NCBI GenBank assembly: GCA_963828015.1
Contig: CAWHCD010000002.1
Coordinates: 185,878-249,877 of the forward strand
Direction of reading: 5' to 3'
DNA: 64,000 bases
Source: CAVPUA01 sp963828015
GTDB lineage: Bacteria; Actinomycetota; Actinomycetes; Mycobacteriales; Jatrophihabitantaceae
This document shows, in pieces, positions 28,262 through 35,850 of the stretch. The position numbers and the translations under genes were made by a program. Every line of letters starts with the position of its first letter. Within the stretch, counting starts at the first letter, position 1. The notes under the pieces were generated by a model. It made no database searches and was not told the DNA's origin. It saw only the letters and a program-made list of their open reading frames with translations.

Positions 28262-29775
28262 CCAATGACCGTAAGGGGATTCTTTACGGCGTGGGACTCG
28301 GGCCGGGCGATCCGGAACTGGTCACCGTCAAGGCCGCCCGGCTGGTGGGTGCCGCTGACGTCATCGCCTACCACTCGGCTCGGCACGGCCGCTCCATCGC
28401 GCGATCGATCGCCGAGCCCTATCTGCGACCGGGGCAGGTGGAAGAGCAGTTGATCTACCCGGTGACGACCGAGACCACCGACCATCCCGGCGGGTACGAG
28501 GCCGCGATGAACGAGTTCTACGAGGCGGCGGCGCAGCGGCTGATGGCCCACCTGGGGGCCGGGCGCGATGTGGTGCTGCTGGCCGAGGGCGACCCACTGT
28601 TCTTCAGCAGCTACATGCACATGCACAAGCGCATCGCCCCCTTCTTCGAGACGGTCATCGTGCCCGGGGTGACGTCGGTCAGTGCGGCGGCGGCGGCCCT
28701 CGGCGCGCCCCTGGTCGAGGGCAACGACATCCTGACGGTGCTGCCGGGCACGCTGCCGCCCGAAGTCCTGGCCCAGCGGCTGCAGACGACCGACGCGGCC
28801 GCGATCATGAAGGTCAGCCGCCACTTCGCCGACCTGCGCGATGCCCTCGACCGGGCCGGCCGGCTCGGCGACGCCCACTACGTCGAGCGGGCCTCGGGCG
28901 CCGGGCAGCGCATCCTGCCCGTGTCCGACGTGGACCCGGACTCGGTGCCCTACATGGCGATCGTGCTCGTGCCCGGGGGCGAGGCGGCGGCGACGCCGAC
29001 CGGGGTGGCCCACGAGGCCGAGCCGGCTGGTCGGGTCGACGTCGTCGGCCTCGGTCCGGCCGGGCGCGACTGGCTGACGCCGCAGGCCCAGGCCGTGCTC
29101 GGCGCCGCCGACCATCTGGTCGGGTACGGCCCCTACCTCGACCGGGTGCCGGCCAACCCACGGCAGCATCGGCACGCCAGTGACAACCGCGTCGAGTCCG
29201 AACGGGCCGAGTTCGCCCTCGACCTGGCCCTGCGGGGCGCGCGAGTGGCGGTCGTGTCCTCGGGCGACCCCGGCGTGTTCGCCATGGCCAGTGCGGTCAT
29301 CGAGGTCGCGGCCGAGGAGCGCTACGCGGGCGTGGCCGTCGCGGTCGTCCCGGGGCTGACCGCAGCGCAAGCCGTCGCCAGCCAGGTCGGCGCGCCGCTC
29401 GGGCACGACTTCGCCACCATCTCCCTATCGGATCGACTCAAACCCTGGGAGGTGGTCGCCCGACGGCTGGAGGCTGCGGCCGGCGCCGACCTGGCGATCG
29501 CGATCTACAACCCGGCCTCCTCGGTACGGCGGACGCAGGTGGCCGATGCGCGCGAGCTGCTGCTGCGCCATCGAGCGGCCAGTACGCCCGTGATCATTGG
29601 ACGGGCGGTCGGCAGCGCTGAGCAGTCGATCACGGTCACCACCCTCGGCGAACTCGACCCGAGCGCCATCGACATGCGCTGCCTGCTGATCATCGGGTCG
29701 TCCCAGACCGTCACCGTGCCGGCGCCCGATGGCGGCGTCCGTGTCTTCACCCCGCGGCGCTACCCGGCCGGCTGA
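28258..29775 (+). CDS. cobIJ: Fused precorrin-2 C20- and precorrin-3B C17-methyltransferase CobIJ
   Basis: 505 residues with two tetrapyrrole-methylase domains. CobI covers residues 1-245: YGVGLGPGDPELVTVKA, LAEGDPLFFSSYMHMHKR and VIVPGVTSVSAAAAALG. CobJ covers about 258-505: VDVVGLGPAGRDWLTPQAQA, VVSSGDPGVFAMASAVIEV, and AIYNPASSVRRTQV near the end. Both SAM-binding halves are complete. The fusion is usual in mycobacteria and relatives. It is the last gene of the cobGH-IJ operon; the next gene is convergent 8 bases on. Confidence 0.95.
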   Translation: MTNDRKGILYGVGLGPGDPELVTVKAARLVGAADVIAYHSARHGRSIARSIAEPYLRPGQVEEQLIYPVTTETTDHPGGYEAAMNEFYEAAAQRLMAHLGAGRDVVLLAEGDPLFFSSYMHMHKRIAPFFETVIVPGVTSVSAAAAALGAPLVEGNDILTVLPGTLPPEVLAQRLQTTDAAAIMKVSRHFADLRDALDRAGRLGDAHYVERASGAGQRILPVSDVDPDSVPYMAIVLVPGGEAAATPTGVAHEAEPAGRVDVVGLGPAGRDWLTPQAQAVLGAADHLVGYGPYLDRVPANPRQHRHASDNRVESERAEFALDLALRGARVAVVSSGDPGVFAMASAVIEVAAEERYAGVAVAVVPGLTAAQAVASQVGAPLGHDFATISLSDRLKPWEVVARRLEAAAGADLAIAIYNPASSVRRTQVADARELLLRHRAASTPVIIGRAVGSAEQSITVTTLGELDPSAIDMRCLLIIGSSQTVTVPAPDGGVRVFTPRRYPAG

Positions 29776-29783
29776 GGGGTGCG

Positions 29784-30539
29784 TCACCGCGCCCCGGAGA
29801 CGATGGCCGTGAGTCGTTTGAGCTTTCTGGTCGTCTCGTTGGCAGTGCCGTCGGTGATGACGGCGGCGATCTCGCTGAAGGGCAACACCTGGTAGCGCGA
29901 CGCTGCGCCGAGTTTTTCCGAGCTGGCCAAGACGTAGGTCTCGGCGGCTCGACCGGCGAGGGCCCGTTTCATGGCGGCTTCGTCCGCGTCGCCGGTCGTT
30001 AGTCCGTGTATGGGGTGGACGCCGGTCACGCCGAGGAAGCAGAGGTCGGCCGTGACCTGCTGGGCGGCCTCGACCGCTGCCGCACCGCAGGTAACGGCCG
30101 AGTGTTTGAAGATCCGGCCGCCGAGCAGCCACGTTTCGACGTGCGGAAGGCTCAGCAGGGCGACCGCGATGGTTGGGCTGTGGGTGATCACGGTGCAGCT
30201 GAGGTCGGGGGGTAGAGCGCCGACCAGGGCCAGCGTGGTCGTTCCTCCGTCGAAAATGACTGTGCTCTCGGGCCGAACTAGCTGGGCGGCATGCGCGGCG
30301 ACTGATCGCTTGCTCGCGGGGGCTACTTCGGCGCGGACACTGTAGTCGGCCAGCGCCGGCGAGGTCGGCACGGCGCCGCCGTAGACGCGCTGGCACAGCC
30401 CGGCGGCGGCCATGTCCCGCAGGTCGCGTCGGATGCTGTCTTCGGACAACCCCAGTTCCACGGCCAGATCCTTGGCGACGAGCTTGCCTTCCGAGCGCAG
30501 TCGAGTGACGAGGTAGTCGCGTCGTTCTGCTGCCAGCAT
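29784..30539 (-). CDS. DeoR/GlpR-family transcriptional regulator
   Basis: About 251 residues from the ATG at 30539, chosen because GGAG lies 5-8 bases upstream; a GTG at 30563 is also in frame. The N-terminal DeoR winged helix reads ERRDYLVTRLRSEGKLVAKD and ELGLSEDSIRRDLRDMAAAG. The C-terminal sugar-isomerase-like sensor shows VIFDGGTTTLALV, GGRIFKHSAVTCGA and VTGVHPIHGLTTGDADEA. Such proteins repress sugar or nucleoside genes and are released by a phosphorylated ligand. The divergent partner is a nucleoside-deoxyribosyltransferase-like protein with an inverted repeat between, so a nucleoside-type ligand is a fair guess. Confidence 0.9.
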   Translation of the reverse strand: MLAAERRDYLVTRLRSEGKLVAKDLAVELGLSEDSIRRDLRDMAAAGLCQRVYGGAVPTSPALADYSVRAEVAPASKRSVAAHAAQLVRPESTVIFDGGTTTLALVGALPPDLSCTVITHSPTIAVALLSLPHVETWLLGGRIFKHSAVTCGAAAVEAAQQVTADLCFLGVTGVHPIHGLTTGDADEAAMKRALAGRAAETYVLASSEKLGAASRYQVLPFSEIAAVITDGTANETTRKLKRLTAIVSGAR

Positions 30540-30558
30540 GCGCACTCCATCATGTTCT

Positions 30559-30572
30559 TGCACGTTTGTGCA
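30559..30572. promoter_or_regulatory. Inverted repeat, likely DeoR operator
   Basis: TGCAC-GTTT-GTGCA, a perfect 5-bp inverted repeat in the 47-base gap between the divergent regulator and the DUF4406 gene. It sits 14 bases before the GTG at 30587 and 19 before the regulator ATG. Its position suits control of both promoters by the regulator; binding itself is inferred. Confidence 0.55.
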
Positions 30573-30586
30573 TGTAGACTAGCGCA

Positions 30587-30958
30587 GTGACCGACCGACC
30601 CATGCTCATCCTGATCGCCGGCCCATACCGTTCGGGGACCGGCGATGACCCCGAACTGATGGCGGCCAACCTCACTGCGTTGGAGTCTGCCGCCTGGCCC
30701 ATCTTCGCCGCCGGCCACGTTCCGATGATCGGTGAGTGGGTCGCACTGCCTGTGCTCCATTCCGCCGGGGCGAGCGTCTTCGACCCGCTCGCTGCACAGG
30801 TCATGTACCCAACCGCGCGACGGCTGCTCGAGCATTGCGATGCGGTGCTGCGGCTGCCCGGGGTGTCGGTCGGCGCCGACCAGGACGTCGAGTTGGCCCG
30901 CGAGCGTGGGCTTCCCGTGTACTACCGACTCGAAGACATCCCCGCCCGGCCCGCCTGA
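30587..30958 (+). CDS. DUF4406 / nucleoside 2-deoxyribosyltransferase-like protein
   Basis: 123 residues from a GTG start. The opening MLILIAGPYRSG matches the GPY(R/T) loop of the nucleoside deoxyribosyltransferase fold. VMYPTARRLLEHCDAVLRLP and SVGADQDVELARERGLPVYY follow, both typical of DUF4406. Glu in the last segment would be the candidate nucleophile region. It probably binds or cleaves a nucleotide or nucleoside; reaction unproven. It shares a divergent promoter and inverted repeat with the DeoR-type gene. The pair is foreign to the B12 pathway around it. Confidence 0.82.
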   Translation: MTDRPMLILIAGPYRSGTGDDPELMAANLTALESAAWPIFAAGHVPMIGEWVALPVLHSAGASVFDPLAAQVMYPTARRLLEHCDAVLRLPGVSVGADQDVELARERGLPVYYRLEDIPARPA

Positions 30959-31000
30959 AACCCGGCGACAGTTTGCTGTCTCGGCTACCCGGGGGCCGAA

Positions 31001-31741
31001 TCAGCAAATTGTTTGCGACACCCAGCTGAGCGCCTCGTCGACGGTGGCGACGACGGGCACCCCGGCGGGTAGCGGCGGCCGGTCGACCATGATCACCGAC
31101 AGCCCCAGTTCTCGCGCGGCGGCCAGCTTCGCCTCGGTCAGTGTGCCGCCGCTGTCCTTGGTGACCAACGCCGTCACGTCGTGTTCGAGCATCAGGGCCC
31201 GTTCGTACGCTAGGTGGTACGGGCCCCGGGCCAGCAGCAGGGTCATCCGCCGGGGAGTCGGCCCCGTCGGCGGATCGACCGTGCGGACCAGATAGGCGTG
31301 GGCATCGTCGTCAGCGAAGGCGGCCAGGTCGCGGCGGCCGGTAGTCAGAAAGATCGTGCCGGGCGGCCGGGCGGCGACGATCCGCGCTGCGTCCGTGATG
31401 TCCGGCACCCGCTGCCAGTGATCGCCCACCCGGGGCGTCCAGCCCGGTCGACGCAGTACGAGCAGCGGAATGTCCCCGACCGCGGCCACGGCGTTGCGGG
31501 TGATCGTCGCCGCGAACGGGTGAGTGGCGTCGACGACGGTGGTGATCGACTCGTCGGCCAGGAACTGGGCCAACCCCGCTGCCCCCCCGAAGCCGCCGAT
31601 CCGGGTCGGACCCACAGGCAGGGTCGGTTTGCTGACCCGTCCGGCCAGAGAGGAGATGACCTCGATGCCCTTTGCATCCAGAGCCGCGGCCAGGGCACGG
31701 GCCTCGGCCGTACCGCCGAGCAGCAGGACGCGCACATGCAC
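31001..31741 (-). CDS. cobK: Precorrin-6A reductase CobK
   Basis: NADPH-dependent reduction of the macrocycle. The start is probably GTG 31741, giving VHVRVLLLGGTAEARALAAA, whose GGTxEA motif is the nucleotide site at the family's usual distance from the N-terminus. THPFAATITRNAVAA and TTGRRDLAAFAD are further marks, and ALVTKDSGGTLTEAKLAAAR lies near the end. About 246 residues, normal. Divergent from cobF with only 13 bases between the start codons, so at least one message is probably leaderless. Confidence 0.92.
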   Translation of the reverse strand: MHVRVLLLGGTAEARALAAALDAKGIEVISSLAGRVSKPTLPVGPTRIGGFGGAAGLAQFLADESITTVVDATHPFAATITRNAVAAVGDIPLLVLRRPGWTPRVGDHWQRVPDITDAARIVAARPPGTIFLTTGRRDLAAFADDDAHAYLVRTVDPPTGPTPRRMTLLLARGPYHLAYERALMLEHDVTALVTKDSGGTLTEAKLAAARELGLSVIMVDRPPLPAGVPVVATVDEALSWVSQTIC

Positions 31742-31754
31742 GAGACTAGGGCTC

Positions 31755-32531
31755 ATGCGCGACATCCTCGTCATCGGAATCGGCGCCGGAAATCCCGACT
31801 ACGTCACCGTCCAGGCCGTGCAGGCCCTCAACCGGGCCGACGTCTTCTTCGTCGTCGACAAGGGGTCCGACAAGGACGATCTGCTGGCGCTGCGCGAGGA
31901 GATCTGCCGTCGGCACATCGTCGATCAGGACGGCTACCGCATCGTCGAGATCATCGATCCGCCGCGCGATCGTGGGGCGGCGGACTATTCGGGGGCGGTC
32001 ACCGACTGGCATGAGGCACGTTCGCAGCTGTTCGAGGACGCGATCGCGGCCAACCTGCCGCAGGACGGGGTGGGGGCGTTCCTCGTCTGGGGCGATCCAG
32101 CCTTGTATGACAGCACTTTGCGGGTCATCGACCGGATCCTGGCCCGAGGAACGCTGGCCTTCGAGTACAGCGTCATTCCCGGGATCATGAGCGTGCAGGC
32201 GCTGACGGCACAGCACCGGCTGCCGCTGAATCGGATCGGTGAACCGATCCACATCACGACCGGGCGCCGCCTGGACGGACGGCTGCCCTACGACCTGGAC
32301 AGCGCCGTGGTGATGCTGGATGCCGGCTTCGCCGCCGCTGCCGTGACCGACCCCGACGTCCACGTGTATTGGGGGGCCTACCTCGGCACGCCGGACGAGG
32401 TGCTGATGTCGGGCCGCCTCGTCGAGGTGGCCGAGCAGATCTCCCGCCGAAAGCAGGAACTGCGCGAGCAGCACGGCTGGATCATGGACACGTACCTGCT
32501 GCGCCGAGAGGGGACCGCCCCGCCGGGCTAG
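31755..32531 (+). CDS. cobF: Precorrin-6A synthase (deacetylating) CobF
   Basis: 258 residues. C-1 methylation with loss of acetate, a step of the aerobic route only. The tetrapyrrole-methylase start ILVIGIGAGNPDYVTVQAVQ is followed by FLVWGDPALYDSTLRVIDRI and YSVIPGIMSVQALTAQHRLP. CobF's own end block is VYWGAYLGTPDEVLMSGRLV. ATG at 31755. Its stop overlaps by 3 bases the stop of the split HNH gene on the other strand. Confidence 0.93.
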   Translation: MRDILVIGIGAGNPDYVTVQAVQALNRADVFFVVDKGSDKDDLLALREEICRRHIVDQDGYRIVEIIDPPRDRGAADYSGAVTDWHEARSQLFEDAIAANLPQDGVGAFLVWGDPALYDSTLRVIDRILARGTLAFEYSVIPGIMSVQALTAQHRLPLNRIGEPIHITTGRRLDGRLPYDLDSAVVMLDAGFAAAAVTDPDVHVYWGAYLGTPDEVLMSGRLVEVAEQISRRKQELREQHGWIMDTYLLRREGTAPPG

Positions 32532-32770
32532 GTCGTGTTGAGCGGGTCGTCGAACAGGGTGTTGCGGCGGGGTACTTGGTCGGGGTCGATCCGGGCGGGT
32601 GGTACGTAGTGGGGTCGGCCGTTGATCATGATCGCGACCCAGCCGTTGAAGTCGAGGTTCTGGTGATGCCGGGCACATAGGAGGGCGCCGCTGTCGACGG
32701 AGGTTCGCCCGGTGCGGAGCCACCCTTCGACATGATGAATCTCGCACCAGAGGGGTGGCGCATCACAGCC
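32528..32770 (-). pseudogene. C-terminal (HNH) part of split DUF222-HNH gene
   Basis: Encodes CDAPPLWCEIHHVEGWLRTG and SGALLCARHHQNLDFNGWVA to the end, matching the last 79 residues of the intact copy at 3199-4491. It holds the catalytic HNH nuclease domain but has no start of its own. The break comes exactly where the integrase element begins (core GCC at 32768-32770). Joined to the upstream part at 35834-36888, the reading frame is restored as CTWPG-CDAPP. Confidence 0.92.
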
Positions 32771-32790
32771 ATGGAACTGCATTCGGCTAC
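32756..32790. repeat. attL: left junction of the serine-integrase element
   Basis: Flank gcatcacag (HNH gene) meets element sequence atggaactgcattcgg across the shared GCC at 32768-32770. The aactgca arm in the element half is the complement of the tgcagtt in the right junction. Comparison with the intact HNH gene fixes the junction to within 1 base. Confidence 0.85.
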
Positions 32791-32928
32791 CCGGATTGTC
32801 TTTCCGGCGCCCCCAGTTCGACCCTTGCGGGCTCGACCTACTAGGTCTAGCTTCGACGGTGCAATCCAGTGAGCGCCAGCAACGTGCGAGCGGGAGCAGA
32901 GGGGCCAGTCGGGCGACACGGTTAGGCC

Positions 32929-33191
32929 GTGGACGAGAACTGGTTCCGGGTGTTCCCCACCGACCTGGCCACACTCGAAGTCGCTGGTGAATCGCCACCG
33001 AGAGTCCTGGTATTGGAGCAGTGCTCGGTGGTCTCGCGGCGGCGATCGTGATCTGGTTGATCCTCGCGAGTGTGGACTGGGGAAGATGGACCAGCCCGAT
33101 CGATGCCCTTCTTTGTCCGATTGCCGCCTTCGCCGTCGGCCTTGCTGACCGTCAACGATCCGGACCGGGTTTAGTCCTACGCTCACGCTAG
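32929..33191 (+). CDS. Possible small membrane protein (two frames)
   Basis: Two short frames overlap. GTG 32929 gives VDENWFRVFPTDLATLEVAG onwards for 40 residues. GTG 33021 in the next frame gives a 56-residue protein with two hydrophobic stretches, LGGLAAAIVIWLILASVDWG and PIDALLCPIAAFAVGLADRQ. Joined by a one-base shift near 33010 they would make one protein with a soluble head and two helices. No ribosome site was seen. Reported because the hydrophobic pattern is hard to explain by chance; low confidence. Confidence 0.3.
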
Positions 33192-33253
33192 CCAGTGCGG
33201 TGATCCGCGTCAGTCGGGTGATGCGCGCGCTGCGCGGCATGTGCGTGCGTCGG

Positions 33254-33514
33254 TCACCAACCGGGGATGGCTAGCAACTCGCCTCCGTTGTCATAGACGT
33301 GAACCTCAAGGTCCTGGTCCCGGAAGACGGACACGCCGTTGGAGCCGTAGCCAATCGTGAGTTCGGCCGTGCTCGGACCCTTGACGACAAGTCGCAGCGA
33401 CTCGTGGGGTTGAACGACGACCGTGTGAGCCAGCATCTCGAAGACGACAGGGAATGGCTCGCGGTCCGCAGTCAAGACGACCGTGCGTTCAGCTTCTGCG
33501 CCTGCGATGGTCAT
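33254..33514 (-). CDS. Unknown 86-residue cargo protein
   Basis: ATG at 33514, MTIAGAEAERTVVLTADREP. The rest is beta-rich, with alternating hydrophobic residues (VVVQPHESLRLVVKGPSTAE, DLEVHVYDNGGELLAIPGW). No Cys, no membrane helix and no known motif. It follows the leucine-rich-repeat gene by 57 bases on the same strand, so the two may be co-transcribed cargo of the integrase element. Function not assigned. Confidence 0.55.
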   Translation of the reverse strand: MTIAGAEAERTVVLTADREPFPVVFEMLAHTVVVQPHESLRLVVKGPSTAELTIGYGSNGVSVFRDQDLEVHVYDNGGELLAIPGW

Positions 33515-33571
33515 GGATGAAATCTAGCCGGGGATAGCCGCGCGCGAATCGCGGCATGAGCGGATGTGCCG

Positions 33572-34270
33572 TCAGCGAGGTAGCGGCTTCAGCGCTGGGA
33601 TCGCGGCCACAAGGTCGTCGTGCGATGGCCGCATGCCACGCGCACGGGCGACGCGAATCTCCGTGAGGTGCGGGAGAGCGAGGAGCGGCGAGTAGTCGCG
33701 ATCGTCCACGGCGATAGTGTGCAGAATCAGCCGGTTCAAACCTGTCAGGTGACGCAGGAACTCAATGGATTCGACGTGAGCGGTTCGCGGGCTCATCCAG
33801 TCGCCGCCAACCTCCAAACTGCGCAGGTTCGTCAGCGCTGAGAGGGGCGTCAGATCGCTGGCGTATCGAAGATCCTCCAGGGCGAGCGACTCTAGTTTTT
33901 GCAGCCCGGCGAGGGGTGCCAGCGTCTGCACGCTCGACGCCCCGCCAAGGAACAGGTCGCGGAGGTCCGCCATCTGGCCTACGGGGGTCAGGTCGACGTA
34001 GTCGCCCCATTTGACGGCGAGCAGGGTCAGCTGGGTCTGCCCGGCCAGGCTGGCAAAAAGCCGCTTCGGCGTCCGCGATGTGAACGCTAGCTTCGATATT
34101 GGGGTCGGCCCGGAAGCGAAAAAGTCACACCATTCATCGATGATCCTCTTTGCCTGCCTCGCCGTGTACTCCGTGCCCAGTTGTGTGGCGGCGATTCTGG
34201 CGACTTGGCCGCCACCATAGTCATCGACCGTCGTGATCACCGGGCTGTCAACGTTGGTCGGATGAGTCAC
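33572..34270 (-). CDS. Leucine-rich-repeat protein, element cargo
   Basis: About 232 residues from a GTG at 34270 (a TTG at 34288 is also possible). After an N-terminal region of about 60 residues (ARIAATQLGTEYTARQAKRI) come at least six repeats of 21-24 residues with L-x2-L-x-L cores. Examples are LTLLAVKWGDYVDLTPVGQM, LRDLFLGGASSVQTLAPLAG, LESLALEDLRYASDLTPLSA and LRSLEVGGDWMSPRT. The repeat type is internalin/SDS22-like. No signal peptide or anchor, so cytoplasmic. Such solenoids bind other proteins; partner unknown. Confidence 0.75.
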   Translation of the reverse strand: MTHPTNVDSPVITTVDDYGGGQVARIAATQLGTEYTARQAKRIIDEWCDFFASGPTPISKLAFTSRTPKRLFASLAGQTQLTLLAVKWGDYVDLTPVGQMADLRDLFLGGASSVQTLAPLAGLQKLESLALEDLRYASDLTPLSALTNLRSLEVGGDWMSPRTAHVESIEFLRHLTGLNRLILHTIAVDDRDYSPLLALPHLTEIRVARARGMRPSHDDLVAAIPALKPLPR

Positions 34271-34363
34271 GTTCCTGACCGTATCCAACTGAGAGACTCA
34301 CGACCGCACATCGGCAGATCCGGTCGACTTCGGCCCAGGGCATTCGCGCGCCGCGCGGCGGAG

Positions 34364-35801
34364 CTACGTGGATGGCGTGAAGGTGATTGCGTAGGCGTCG
34401 GCGGTTGCGTACTTGCGTGCGGTTGAACCACCACCGACTGGTGCTCGGCCGATTGTCCAAGTCCCGAGGGCCTGCAGCGCGGCCTGGCGTTGTTCCAATG
34501 TGAGAGTGGACCACAGCGCGGCGACATCGCCTGCGGTGACCAGGTCGGCCAGTGCTCGGCTCTTGTCGGGGTTGGATAGCTGGTTGTCGATGCTGGCGAC
34601 GCGTTCGGTGATGCTGCGCACGATGCGGTTCCGGTCGGCGAGCGTGACGTCAGGGTCGCCGCTTGCGTAGGCGTCGGTGATTTCGGTGCGGCGGGTGGTC
34701 AGTGCCAGCCGTTCGGACGTCAATCGTGCCCGGTCGGGTGAGAGCGGATCGACGAGGAGTTCGGACGCGCTTTCCCGGCTGAGGATTTCCAGCGCCATCG
34801 TGGTCACGAAATCGTCGACCGGGGCGGGCGAGTCGCTCGAAGTGTTTGCGGCGCTGACCTTCCTCGACGTAGCTGCACTGGTAGGTCTGTAGCCCCTTGC
34901 CGCGTGAACCGGCGACCAGGTTTCGCCCGCACTGGTAGCACTGTCCGACGCCCGTCAACAGGGCGCGGCGCTCACCGCCTGCGTGGTTGGTTCGCCGCTC
35001 GGGTTGGGCGAAGATCGCACACGCGGCGGCCCATACCTCTTTGGACACGAGACCGGGCCAGGACGCGGCACCGACGATTTCGCCGCGGTGGAGCCGTTGG
35101 CCGGCGTTGCGTGGATTGGTGAGCAGTTGACGCACCGCGTTGTGACTCCACGCGTTGCCGCGGGTCGTGCGCAGACCCGCTGCGTACATCTGACGTCCGA
35201 CGCTGGTAGCGGACGTGCCGGCGAGCAGCGCGTCGTAGGCGGCGCGGATGATGACGGCCTCCGACTCGCGGATCGTCACCTTGTCGTCCTCGTAGCCCAA
35301 AGGGCGGTGTCCGCCCGCGGCGGGGACGCCTTGGTCGGCGCGCTGCTGACTGGCTCGCATCTGGCGGTCTCCTTTGACGGCGATCTCGAATCGAGCGAAC
35401 GACGCGAGCTGGTCGAGCATCATGGCGCCTTCGGGGCGGGTCACGTCGATATCGGTCCCACTCGTGAACGCGAGGACGATGTGGTGCCGCTGGCATGCCT
35501 CGATGATCCGAAGCTCCTCGCGGCGATTGGACCGGTTGAGGCGGTCCCAGCGGTAGGCGAGGATCACGTCGACCTCGCCCGCCTCGATCAATGCCATTGC
35601 CGCTTCGAACGCAGGGCGCCGGACACGACCTCGGGCCGAAACGTTGTTGTCGATGAACGGCTCAGCGACCAAGGTCAGGTCATCGCGGGCGACGCGGGCG
35701 CGGCAGTCTTCGATCTGGCGATTGACTCCGGCGCCTTCCCGGTCGCCGCCCATCTCGTTGTCCAGGCTGATTCGGGCGTAGATGACGGCACGGGATCCCA
35801 T
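34364..35801 (-). CDS. Large serine recombinase (integrase), one frame break
   Basis: About 479 residues. The catalytic domain starts MGSRAVIYARISLDNEMGG with the nucleophilic Ser near residue 12, followed by NRQIEDCRARVA and VILAYRWDRLNRSNRREEL. The recombinase domain shows GGHRPLGYEDDK, NPRNAGQRLHRGEIVG and the zinc ribbon CYQCGRNLVAGSRGKGL-QTYQC. In the G/C run at 34821-34830 the frame shifts by one; the C-terminal coiled-coil part (VDDFVTTMALEILSRE to the stop at 34364) continues in the new frame. Consensus error or a true inactivating change cannot be told apart here. The start lies 33 bases from the right att core. Confidence 0.87.
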
Positions 35802-35814
35802 GCCTCCAAAATAC

Positions 35815-35850
35815 CAGAGGACTGCAGTTTGGGCCGGGCCAGGTGCAGCC
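35815..35850. repeat. attR: right junction of the serine-integrase element
   Basis: Element end actgcagtttgg meets HNH-gene sequence gggccaggtgcagcc across the shared GCC at 35833-35835. Removing the element gives gcatcacagccgggccaggt, against gcatcacagccaggccaggt in the intact gene, a single silent difference (Pro codon CCC/CCT). Confidence 0.85.

Larger units (their letters stand above)
32771..35835. mobile_element. 3.07-kb serine-integrase element inserted in an HNH gene
   Basis: Bounded by the shared trinucleotide GCC (32768-32770 and 35833-35835; GGC on the minus strand). It holds a large serine recombinase (34364-35801), a leucine-rich-repeat protein (33572-34270), an 86-residue unknown (33254-33514) and a possible small membrane frame (32929-33191). 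The circular joint would carry TGCAGTT-N10-AACTGCA centred on GG, as expected of an attP with a 2-bp crossover. There are no replication, transfer, capsid or resistance genes. Mycobacterial phiRv1 is known to insert in REP13E12 repeats by a serine integrase, so the choice of target has a precedent; this cargo does not. Confidence 0.9.
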
